A stretch of DNA of 49,457 bases from NCBI GenBank assembly GCA_016803235.1, contig JADCLI010000043.1:1-49457 (forward strand), written 5' to 3'. The notes under the pieces were generated by a model. It ran no database searches. It saw nothing but the letters and a program-made list of their open reading frames with translations, and was not told the DNA's origin. Positions 18,447 to 25,915 of the stretch are shown here, in pieces (the first letter of the stretch is position 1; every line of letters begins with the position of its first letter). This DNA comes from Pimelobacter simplex. GTDB taxonomy: Bacteria > Actinomycetota > Actinomycetes > Propionibacteriales > Nocardioidaceae. Both the position numbers and the translations under genes were made by a program.

Positions 18447-20053
18447 CCCCGGTTCAACCCGACCCACCCGACTACGCTCCCGACCTCGGCCACCCCCGAC
18501 GCTGGCTCATCCTCGGCGTCCTCGTCCTCAGCCTGATCATCGTGGTCCTGGACAACACCGTCCTCAACGTCGCACTGGAGACCCTCGCCGACCCGGACGC
18601 CGGCCTCGGCGCGGAGCAGAGCCAGCTGCAGTGGATGATCAACGCCTACACACTGGTCTTCGCCGGGCTACTGTTCGCCTGCGGGGTCATCGGCGACCGG
18701 ATCGGCCGGCGCAAGCTCCTCCTGCTCGGCCTGGGCGTGTTCGGGTGCTCCTCGCTGCTGTCCGCGTACGCGCAGAGCCCCGGCCAGCTGATCGGGTACC
18801 GCGCCCTGATGGGCGCCGGCGCCGCGCTGATGATGCCGTCCACCCTCTCCTTGTTGCGCGTGGTGTTCTCCGAACGTGAGTTCCCCCGCGCGCTGGGCGT
18901 GTGGACCGGCGCGGTCGGCGTCGGCGGCGCGCTGGGACCGGTCGTGGCGGGGAGCCTGCTCGAGCGGTTCTGGTGGGGGTCGATCTTCCTGATCAACGTC
19001 CCGATCGCGGCCTTCGGCATCGTGATGATCAGGCTGCTGGCCCCCGAGTCCAGGGGCCGGCAGGGTCGGCCGGACCTGGTCGGGATGGCGCTCTCGGTGG
19101 TCGCGTTGGTCCTGCTCACCTATGGAATCATCAAGGCCGGCGACAGCGGCAGCTGGACCCGGGTCGAGGTGTTCGGTCCGATCATCGCAGGCCTGGCCGG
19201 ACTCGTGGCATTCGTCCTCTGGGAGCTGCGCACTCCCCACCCCTCGCTCGACATGCGGCTCTTCCGCAACGCCCGATTCGCATCCGCGTCGATCCTCATC
19301 GCCCTGATCTTCTTCGCGATGCTGGGGCTCTTCTTCTTCATGACCTTCTACATCCAGGTCGTCCGGGGGCGGACGCCCATCCAGGCTGGGTTGCTGTTCC
19401 TCGCCTTCGGGATCTCGACAATGATCTTCGCGCCGCTGTCGAGCACGATGGTCGGCCGATTCGGATCGCGCGTCGTCGGCATCGCCGGACTGACGCTCGT
19501 CACCTGCGCCTCCCTCACGGTCTCGCGGCTCGAGGCGGACACACCGCTGTGGCTGGTGGCGGTAGTCTTCGCGGTGCAGGCGATGGGCATGGCCAACCTC
19601 ATGCCTCCTGCGATGACCACGCTGATGAGCTCGGTGCCCCGCGAGCAGGCCGGCGTCGCGTCCGCCCTGGGCAACACCCTTCGCCAGGTCGGAGGAGCCC
19701 TCGGGGTTGCAGTGCTCGGCACTGTGATGGCGCAGGCCTACCGGGGTCGGCTGACAGAGGCCGCTCCCGGGCTCCACGGAGCCGCGCGTGAGTCGATCGT
19801 CGCCACCTACGCCGGCGTCGCGGATCAACTGTCGCGAGGACGGATGGACCCGTCGACGGCACACGACCTCCTGCGCGCGGCGAACGAGTCCTTCGTCGGC
19901 GCCATGCACGTGACGGCGTACTGCTGCGCCGGAGTCGGCCTGCTGGGCATGCTCCTGGTCGGGCGCTACTTCCCGCGCAAGACGCAGACCGGCAGTGACA
20001 GCGCGCCGGAGTCGCGCGCCGAACCGGTCTCCGAGGCGGTCGCGGAGCGATGA
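18443..20053 (+). CDS. MFS transporter, DHA2 (14-helix) family
   Basis: The 536-residue membrane protein has 13-14 hydrophobic helices. It shows the DHA2 motifs VVLDNTVLNVALETL in helix 1, CGVIGDRIGRRKLLLLGL (motif A) between helices 2 and 3, and GWTGAVGVGGALGPVVAG-like motif C (here VWTGAVGVGGALGPVVAGSL). The GTG at 18443 overlaps the aldolase stop by 4 bp, so it belongs to the meta-cleavage operon. DHA2 members are usually proton-coupled drug exporters; in this setting it could export a toxic intermediate or take up an aromatic acid. Its stop overlaps the TetR gene start by 4 bp. Confidence 0.92.
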   Translation: MTPVQPDPPDYAPDLGHPRRWLILGVLVLSLIIVVLDNTVLNVALETLADPDAGLGAEQSQLQWMINAYTLVFAGLLFACGVIGDRIGRRKLLLLGLGVFGCSSLLSAYAQSPGQLIGYRALMGAGAALMMPSTLSLLRVVFSEREFPRALGVWTGAVGVGGALGPVVAGSLLERFWWGSIFLINVPIAAFGIVMIRLLAPESRGRQGRPDLVGMALSVVALVLLTYGIIKAGDSGSWTRVEVFGPIIAGLAGLVAFVLWELRTPHPSLDMRLFRNARFASASILIALIFFAMLGLFFFMTFYIQVVRGRTPIQAGLLFLAFGISTMIFAPLSSTMVGRFGSRVVGIAGLTLVTCASLTVSRLEADTPLWLVAVVFAVQAMGMANLMPPAMTTLMSSVPREQAGVASALGNTLRQVGGALGVAVLGTVMAQAYRGRLTEAAPGLHGAARESIVATYAGVADQLSRGRMDPSTAHDLLRAANESFVGAMHVTAYCCAGVGLLGMLLVGRYFPRKTQTGSDSAPESRAEPVSEAVAER

Positions 20054-20637
20054 GCCAGCGGGGACGGTCGCGCAGCATGTCGGCGCGCGAGGCCATCCTC
20101 CGCGCGGTGGTCGACCTGATCGCCGAGCACGGGGCGACCAGCACCGTCTCCATGGACGCCGTGGCCGGCCCGCTCCGGTGCCTCCAAGGCCACCATCTAC
20201 CGCCACTGGTCCTCCCGGGAGGAGGTCATCGCAGCGGCCGTAGCCTGCATCGAGTCGCCACCGGAGTGCGTGCTGCCCCACCGGTCCGCGCGCGACGACC
20301 TGGTCCGGCTCGGACGCAGCATTCGCTCAGGGCTGACCGACAGGGAGCGCCGCGTGCTCCGGTCGATCGCGCTGGAGGTTCCGGCCAACGCAGACCTGGG
20401 CAAGCACCGGCAGCGGTTCATGGCGCTGCGTCGTGAGGCGGGGCGGGCCCTCTTCCGCTACTGGGTGGACGCGGGTGAGCTGCGGGAGGACCTGGACGTG
20501 GACGTGGCGGCCGCCATGTTCCTCAGCCCCCCTGCTCATGGTCCGTGTACCAGCACGATCTCGGACTAGACCACCGCGGAGTGGTAGAGATCCTGGCCGA
20601 CCACGTCCTGCGAGGCATCGGGGCACCATCGAGCTGA
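20050..20637 (+). pseudogene. TetR-family regulator with three frame-restoring indels
   Basis: From the ATG at 20050 (MSQRGRSRSMSAREAILRAVV) the frame starts a TetR helix-turn-helix (GATSTVSMDAVA). It then shifts at a CCC run near 20170, after which SGASKATIYRHWSSREEVI (the recognition helix) continues in another frame. Around 20525-20531 a C6 run shifts it again. Near 20540-20550 a two-base loss in a GT repeat returns it to the original frame, ending VVEILADHVLRGIGAPSS at TGA 20635-20637. The indels sum to zero. As written, no full-length protein is made; homopolymer sequencing errors are an alternative. It directly follows the MFS gene it may have regulated. Confidence 0.72.
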
Positions 20638-20652
20638 GCGCCTCGGTGCAGG

Positions 20653-21447
20653 TCACTCCGCCGCCGGGTCGATGTAGAGGGCATTGCCCTCCACGTGGGC
20701 GAAGACCTGTCCGGCAACCGGGAAGCGGATTTCCTCGGCGATGTGGCCGAGCAATCCGGCTGCCCGGGCGAGGAGCACGGTTCCACGCAGGAGCGCCTGC
20801 GGGATGCCGATGTCGAGCAGCACCGCCCCGCAGCACCCGGCCCCGTTGAGAGGAAGCCTCCTTCCCGCCACCTCTGGCGCGACGCGCCCCATGGCCTCAA
20901 AGAAGGCGAGGTGCGGACCGTACACGCGCTCCTCCCGTGCCAGCGCGATTAGGCGAGGGACCCGTGGGTCGCCCGACTTGTGGAGGTGGTGGCCGAGGCC
21001 GGGCACGAGCTGCCCGGTTGCTCGCCGGCGGCTGATCGCGGCGTTCGCGAGCTCGTCCCAGCCTTCCGGGGTGGTCGGCTGGTCTCGCTCGGAGAGAGCT
21101 TCGGCGATGAATCTCCCCGTGTCCTCCGAGACCCCGAGGAAGCGCGATCCGCCCCCGAGGAGGCCTGACGCGAGCGCGCCCTGGAGGGACTCGGGCGCAC
21201 TGAGGTAGGTGAGTCTCGCGGCGATCGCGGTGGGGGTGAAGCCATGGTCCGCGAGGGCCACCAGGACGGCGTCGAACAATCGCGCTTGGCTCGGCGTAGG
21301 AGTGCGTAACGTGATGAGCCGGTAGGAGAGCTCACCGAACCCCACCTCGCCAATGAAGTCCGCAGCCAGGTCCTGGCCCATCAGGGAGATCGTTTCGGCG
21401 GTGGAGACACCCAGCGACGTGCGATAGACCTGCTCCTCCCCCGTCAT
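20653..21447 (-). CDS. Citryl-CoA-lyase-like (short citrate synthase-family) protein
   Basis: The 264-residue protein belongs to the citrate-synthase fold but is far shorter than citrate synthase (about 370-430). The core is present: GQDLAADFIGEVGFGELSYRL near the N-terminus, then GLGHHLHKSGDPRVP (equivalent of the catalytic-histidine loop) and a C-terminal segment LLGHIAEEIRFP. Relatives are annotated citryl-CoA lyases, which cleave a 3-hydroxy-3-carboxyacyl-CoA to an acyl-CoA and a 2-oxo acid. It is the last gene of the coupled dioxygenase operon and overlaps the CoA-transferase by 4 bp, so its substrate is probably the CoA ester made by that enzyme. The actual substrate is unknown. Confidence 0.8.
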   Translation of the reverse strand: MTGEEQVYRTSLGVSTAETISLMGQDLAADFIGEVGFGELSYRLITLRTPTPSQARLFDAVLVALADHGFTPTAIAARLTYLSAPESLQGALASGLLGGGSRFLGVSEDTGRFIAEALSERDQPTTPEGWDELANAAISRRRATGQLVPGLGHHLHKSGDPRVPRLIALAREERVYGPHLAFFEAMGRVAPEVAGRRLPLNGAGCCGAVLLDIGIPQALLRGTVLLARAAGLLGHIAEEIRFPVAGQVFAHVEGNALYIDPAAE

Positions 21448-22676
21448 TCCGATGTCACCTTTCGCGCGTCCGCGGACGGCTCGGGGCGCGGGGACGTCTC
21501 GCGCAGCCAGGCACGCACGTCGTCCCCGTGCGCGTCGAGTGCGGGAGGCGGGAGGTCGTAGCGCGGAGGGGTGGCGGAGAACCGGATCGGGTTGCGCACC
21601 GACGGCACACCGTCGATCTCGACCACGGGTTCCAGGCCCAGCCGCTCAGCGAGCTCCACGCCGCCACGAACGTCGTTGATCGGGCCGCAGGGGATCCCCG
21701 CCGCACTGAGGATCTCGAACCACTCCTGCGACGACTTCCGCGAGAGCAGATCCAGCAGGATCGGCCGCAGCTCGTGGCGGTGGGCGTTGCGGGAACCCAC
21801 GCTGGCGAACCGGACGTCGTCTGCGATCTCGGGTGCGCCGAGCTCCGCGATCAGCCGGCGGAACTGACCGTCGTTACCGGCCGCGATGATGAGCTCGCCG
21901 TCCCCCGTCTGCAACGGCTCGTAGGGGAACAGGCTGAGGTGCGCATTCCCCATCCGGGTCGGGACCACTCCTCCGGCGACGTACGCCGAGGTCTGGTTGG
22001 CCAAGGTCGACATCGCCGTCGCCAGCAGGTTCGTCTCGACGTGCTGGCCCTCGCCCGTGGCGTCGCGATGCCTCAACGCAGCCAGGATCCCGATCGTCGC
22101 CTGGAGACCGGTCATCACGTCGAATACCGAGAACCCGGCGCGGTACGCCGGGCCGTCGGGCGACCCCGTCAGGCTCATGAGCCCCGAGACTCCTTGCACG
22201 AGCAGGTCGTAGCCCGGGAGCGAGGCTCCGCCGATCGCGCCGAACCCGCTGATCGAGCAGTAGACACTCCCCGGATTGCGCTTCGCGACCGAGTCGTAGT
22301 CGAGCTGGTACTTCTCGAGGCCACCGGGCTTGAAGTTCTGGATGAACACGTCCGCGCGACGCGACAGCTCGTGCGCAACCTCCAGGTCGTCCGGGTCCTT
22401 CAGGTCGAGCACGATCGAGCGCTTGTTCCTGTTGATGGCGAGGTAGTAGGTGCCGACGTCGCCGCGAAGGGGTGGCGTCCAGTGCCTGGTGTCGTCACCG
22501 CTGGGACCCTCGACCTTGATGACCTCCGCGCCGAGGTCGGCGAGCATCATGGTTGCGTACGGACCGGCCAGGATCCGCGAGAAGTCTGCGATGACTACCC
22601 CGCGCAAGGGGCCGTGCGCGACTCGCGCCTCTTCCGGGGAGATGTGGTCGTCAGGCATGCCAATAGCCTCGTTCAT
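21444..22676 (-). CDS. CaiB/BaiF family III CoA-transferase
   Basis: The 410-residue transferase moves CoA between carboxylic acids through an aspartyl-CoA anhydride. The family N-terminus LRGVVIADFSRILAGPYATMMLADLGAEVIKVE is complete. The GYDLL segment in ISGFGAIGGASLPGYDLLVQG carries the expected catalytic aspartate. YYLAINRNKRSIVLDLKDPD and TGLQATIGILAALRHRDATGEGQ are also typical. It overlaps the LigA-like gene upstream and the lyase gene downstream by 4 bp each (ATGA). A CoA-transferase inside an extradiol dioxygenase operon suggests the ring-cleavage product, or a derivative, is activated as a CoA thioester (inference). The donor and acceptor acids are not readable from sequence. Confidence 0.92.
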   Translation of the reverse strand: MNEAIGMPDDHISPEEARVAHGPLRGVVIADFSRILAGPYATMMLADLGAEVIKVEGPSGDDTRHWTPPLRGDVGTYYLAINRNKRSIVLDLKDPDDLEVAHELSRRADVFIQNFKPGGLEKYQLDYDSVAKRNPGSVYCSISGFGAIGGASLPGYDLLVQGVSGLMSLTGSPDGPAYRAGFSVFDVMTGLQATIGILAALRHRDATGEGQHVETNLLATAMSTLANQTSAYVAGGVVPTRMGNAHLSLFPYEPLQTGDGELIIAAGNDGQFRRLIAELGAPEIADDVRFASVGSRNAHRHELRPILLDLLSRKSSQEWFEILSAAGIPCGPINDVRGGVELAERLGLEPVVEIDGVPSVRNPIRFSATPPRYDLPPPALDAHGDDVRAWLRETSPRPEPSADARKVTSE

Positions 22677-23035
22677 GTCGCGATGTCCGGGTAGGGAAGG
22701 GTGAAGCGGGCCAGGGCCCGTCCGTAAGCGCGTTGGTAGTCCAACCCCTGGTGGTCCCGCTCAAACATCGCGATGAACAGAGTGAGGGTCAGAAAGGGGT
22801 GGGCGCCGAGCGCGAACAGTTTGGGGTGGTCGTGCTCGACCAGCGCCTTTCGCTCCTGGTCGTCGAAGCGCAGCCAAGTGGTGCGCTCGTCTGCGGTGCA
22901 GCCGAGGAGCTGGTTGGCCATCTCGGCCTCCCACCAGGCCACCGTGTCGGCCGGGTCTTCGCGGTAACGCTCGACCAGGTCGGGGTCGCGGTCGACGGTG
23001 AAGAGGAACTTGTTCAGCAGGTACTTATTGCTCAC
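22673..23035 (-). CDS. LigA-like alpha subunit of class III extradiol dioxygenase
   Basis: The 120-residue protein matches the LigA/PCA 4,5-dioxygenase small-subunit family: NKFLFTVDRDPDLVERYREDP at the N-terminus and LVEHDHPKLFALGAHPFLTLTLFIAM in the centre, the helices that close the active site of the large subunit. The GTG at 23035 is used because it overlaps the stop of the LigB-like gene (GTGA) and gives the family length. It should form a heterodimer with the preceding gene's product. A CoA-transferase gene follows with a 4-bp overlap. Confidence 0.88.
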   Translation of the reverse strand: MSNKYLLNKFLFTVDRDPDLVERYREDPADTVAWWEAEMANQLLGCTADERTTWLRFDDQERKALVEHDHPKLFALGAHPFLTLTLFIAMFERDHQGLDYQRAYGRALARFTLPYPDIAT

Positions 23036-23895
23036 AGCACGCTCCCCTCGGGGTACCACGTGAAGTACGCCTCCATCGTGTGGAACAGGTCGAGGGAGTC
23101 GACGTGGTCAGCCTTTGCGTTCTCGCCAGCGACGCCCATCATCAGCATGAAGTCCATGAAGCCGTGCGTGGCGTTTCCAGGACCGTGCAGGCTGTCGAGG
23201 GTGACCTGGGAAAGGCACCCGTCGAAGTCACCGGTGGCGATCCACTCGATCGCGCGCCGGTCGAACTCCGGGTCCGGGCCAGTCTCGCCGAACTGGCGCG
23301 GCCCGCCTAGTTCCAATGACAGGTGCCCTGTGCCTATGACCGCGACTCGCAGGTCCGCGGGCCATGACTCGACGATGGCCCGAATCGCCTGGCCGAGCTG
23401 AATGAAGCGCTTCGGCTGAGGAAGGGGTGGCGCGAAGATGTTCGTGTAGATCGGGACGATCGGCAGGTCCGCTTCGGGCCGCAGCGTGATGATCGGGCAG
23501 GTCACCGAGTGATCGATCCGCAGCTCATTGGAGAACGCCAAGTCGAAGCCGGCGTCCAGACCCTGACGTAAGATGTGTGCCGACAGGTCCTCCTGCCCCT
23601 TCAACAGCATCTTGGGGAGGCCGAACTCGCGCTCCTCGTTGTAGAAGTTCGCGTCGTAGAAGGGTGCCTTGCCGACCAAGAATTGCGGCATATTGTCGAG
23701 CCATAGTTGGTGGAAGTGGTCGCTGCCGACCATGACGAGCACGTCCGGTCGGGCACGGGTCAAGGTCTCCCGGAAGGTCTCGATCTTCGACACCCATTCG
23801 TCGGCGAAGCTGGGGCGATCCGGTCCGGTGGCGGTGCTGGCGCGGTAATAGAACGGGTGGTGCGTGGAAGCGATTACGGCACAAACAGTGGCCAA
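23032..23895 (-). CDS. LigB-superfamily extradiol dioxygenase, catalytic subunit
   Basis: The 287-residue protein has the class III extradiol (LigB) fold that opens catechol-type rings with Fe(II) and O2. His12 (in STHHP) and His60/His62 (SDHFH) fit the iron ligands, and IDHS (128-130) is also conserved. Where LigB has the catalytic SH motif, this protein reads GTGHLSLELGG (His191, Leu194), and I see no clear Glu ligand near GFMDFM, so it belongs to a divergent subfamily. The start is a TTG at 23895 with GAGGAAGGAAG just upstream. It is coupled to the LigA-like subunit and follows a flavin reductase. Substrate unknown; protocatechuate- or hydroxyphenyl-type catechols are candidates. Confidence 0.82.
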   Translation of the reverse strand: MATVCAVIASTHHPFYYRASTATGPDRPSFADEWVSKIETFRETLTRARPDVLVMVGSDHFHQLWLDNMPQFLVGKAPFYDANFYNEEREFGLPKMLLKGQEDLSAHILRQGLDAGFDLAFSNELRIDHSVTCPIITLRPEADLPIVPIYTNIFAPPLPQPKRFIQLGQAIRAIVESWPADLRVAVIGTGHLSLELGGPRQFGETGPDPEFDRRAIEWIATGDFDGCLSQVTLDSLHGPGNATHGFMDFMLMMGVAGENAKADHVDSLDLFHTMEAYFTWYPEGSVL

Positions 23896-23925
23896 AGGGG
23901 TCTTCCTTCCTCAATCAGTAGGTCG

Positions 23926-24501
23926 TCACAGCCAGCCGGCGGCGAATTCCTCGCCGAGCTGGCGGAACGTCGTCTCCTGCAGCGGCGTCACCGAGCGAGC
24001 CGCTGGGCGTCGTACGCGGCCGTGCTCGTCGAGCTCGTCGCCACGGTTGTGGAAGTCGCCCGAGTAGAAGAGGAGCGGCTCCGAGCCGTCGAACGACAGG
24101 TCCTGCACCTCGCCCAGGTGCAGGAGGTGGTCGCCGCCGTCGTAGATCTGCCACGGTGTGCACTCGAGCCAGGCATGGGACTCCGCGAGTCGCGGGGCAT
24201 GGCTGCCCTCGACCCAGGTGATCGGCGAATGACGGGGACGGCCGGCGAAGTTCAGGGCGAGGTCGACCTGGGACGAGCTCAGCACGTTGACGCAGAACCC
24301 ACGCCCCTCGCTCAGGTATTGCGCGGCCTTCGCCTTTCGGGATAGCGACACCAGGATCAGCGGCGGATCCAGCGAGATCGAGCTGAATGCGTTCACGGTC
24401 GCACCTCGGGGTGCCCCGTCGGCCCAGTAGGTCACGACGGTCACGCCGGTCGCGAAGCGTCCGAGGCATTCACGCAGACTGCTGGCCTCGATGGTGGTCA
24501 C
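23926..24501 (-). CDS. Flavin reductase (small component of a two-component monooxygenase)
   Basis: The 191-residue protein has the flavin-reductase-like (HpaC/split-barrel) domain: LRECLGRFATGVTVVTYW at the N-terminus, GATVNAFSSISLDPPLILVSLSR (flavin binding) and FCVNVLSSSQ, then a histidine in GDHLLHLGEV. It uses NAD(P)H to supply free FMNH2 or FADH2 to an oxygenase. The GTG at 24501 has GGAGGTGA just upstream. It is the first gene of the dioxygenase operon, 30 bp before the LigB-like gene. No matching oxygenase component is seen next to it, so its partner may be elsewhere. Confidence 0.9.
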   Translation of the reverse strand: MTTIEASSLRECLGRFATGVTVVTYWADGAPRGATVNAFSSISLDPPLILVSLSRKAKAAQYLSEGRGFCVNVLSSSQVDLALNFAGRPRHSPITWVEGSHAPRLAESHAWLECTPWQIYDGGDHLLHLGEVQDLSFDGSEPLLFYSGDFHNRGDELDEHGRVRRPAARSVTPLQETTFRQLGEEFAAGWL

Positions 24502-24586
24502 CTGGTCACCTCCGACTTGGTCGGGCTCGGTTCGGTCGGGTCCCCGAACTCCCGGCGGTTCTCGCGCATACCGACATCTTGTGCTC

Positions 24587-24624
24587 GCTGCACGGCTCCG
24601 ATCCATGGAGCTGTGCCGTGCAGC
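24587..24624. terminator. Stem-loop between Liv operon and dioxygenase operon
   Basis: Perfect 10-bp arms GCTGCACGGC (24587-24596) and GCCGTGCAGC (24615-24624) enclose an 18-nt loop that can itself pair as GCTCC with GGAGC. It lies between the SBP stop (24690) and the flavin reductase start (24501). It could terminate the Liv transcript or act as an operator for the dioxygenase operon. Confidence 0.5.
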
Positions 24625-24689
24625 GGGACGACGCGAGATTCGGCGGATGGATCGGCGGGAGGGACCGCTGCAGCCCGTCCCGCCGTCCG

Positions 24690-25913
24690 TCAGTCGGCCG
24701 GGCCGAAGGCGCCGTCTGAGACCGTCCGGGATCCCCCGGGCACCGAGGCGTCCGGTTGGCGGATGAAGGCCGTCGTGGCTGGCGACTCGCCCGGCGTCGA
24801 GTAGTCGAAGTCGACCGCGTAGCCGTCGAAGTCGGTCACTCCGATGTTCGAGCGCTGGGCGCTGATCCCCTCGGGGGTCAGGTCGCCGGCCTCGCACGCC
24901 GCCTCGAGCAGTTGGTGCATGAGGGCGGCCGCGGCGTAGCCGTTGGCGCGGTCGGAACTCACGGGCTTGCCGTCGTTGGCCTCGCTGAGCCGCTTGTAGA
25001 GTTCGACGCCGTCTTCGAACTCCCCCGTCACGTTGTAGGACGTGCCGGTGAAGTGCTCGGTCAGGTAGTCACGGGCCGGGGTGTTCAGCAAACTTCCGGA
25101 GTATGCCGAGACAGCGCCCGCGATCGGCAGGTCGGCACCGGCACCCTCGAGAGCAGTGGCAATTGAGGCCGTCTGCCCTGGAGTGACCCCCGCGAAGACA
25201 GCGTTTGCGCCGGCAGCCAGCGCGTCGTTGACCGCGACGGAGAGGTCGGTGTCGGTCAGCTTGACTTGATAGCCTTTGACCTTGATCCCATTGTCCTCGG
25301 CGGCACGTACGGCACCCTCGTGCTCGAGTTGGCCGTAGTCTGACTCGGTGTAGATGCTCGCGATGGTGTCGCCCTTGGAGAGCAGGCCCGATTCGATCAG
25401 CCACCGAACGCTCAGTTCGCCATCGATGTCGAACTTGGCGTAGAGGGGCAGCACGTACTTGCTGTCGACGGCCTCGTCGGCGGCCGTGTTGGCCAGGACG
25501 ATCCGCTGGTCCACCTCGAGGTCGGGCGTAATCGCCGCCATTGTCGCTGAGCCGGCGAAGTTCTGGTAGGCGGCGACCTGTGGGGTGATCTCTCTATAGG
25601 CCGTCACGGCCTGTTGGGGGTTGGACTGGTGGTCCCGGACAACCAATTCGACGTCGTACGTGGAACATACGCCGCCGTCGGCGTTCTGCTCGTCCCAAAA
25701 CTGCTCGATGCCAGCCAGCGCCTCGGTGGCCAGCGCCCCGAACGGGCCGGTGTAGTCGCTCACCACTCCGAGGGAGATCGTGGAGCCCGAGACGCCCTCG
25801 GCGCTCTGCACCCCGTCGGCACCGCCGCCGGAGGTGTTGGCACAGCCGGCTAAGAGTGTGGCGATCGTGAGCGCGGCGGCGCTCAGTAGGGTTTGACGTG
25901 CGGAGGTCCGCAT
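24690..25913 (-). CDS. Liv-type ABC substrate-binding lipoprotein
   Basis: The 407-residue protein is a type I periplasmic binding protein of the branched-chain amino acid/aromatic acid group (Peripla_BP_6). The signal peptide ends in LLAGC, a lipobox with the lipidated cysteine, so it is tethered to the outer face of the membrane. GSTISLGVVSDYTGPFGALATEALAGIEQFWDE and FAGVTPGQTASIATALEGAGADLPI are typical of the family. It is the last gene of the five-gene importer operon, 2 bp after the LivM permease. In actinobacterial catabolic clusters such proteins often bind aromatic acids; no ligand can be assigned here. Confidence 0.92.
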   Translation of the reverse strand: MRTSARQTLLSAAALTIATLLAGCANTSGGGADGVQSAEGVSGSTISLGVVSDYTGPFGALATEALAGIEQFWDEQNADGGVCSTYDVELVVRDHQSNPQQAVTAYREITPQVAAYQNFAGSATMAAITPDLEVDQRIVLANTAADEAVDSKYVLPLYAKFDIDGELSVRWLIESGLLSKGDTIASIYTESDYGQLEHEGAVRAAEDNGIKVKGYQVKLTDTDLSVAVNDALAAGANAVFAGVTPGQTASIATALEGAGADLPIAGAVSAYSGSLLNTPARDYLTEHFTGTSYNVTGEFEDGVELYKRLSEANDGKPVSSDRANGYAAAALMHQLLEAACEAGDLTPEGISAQRSNIGVTDFDGYAVDFDYSTPGESPATTAFIRQPDASVPGGSRTVSDGAFGPAD

Positions 25914-25915
25914 CT

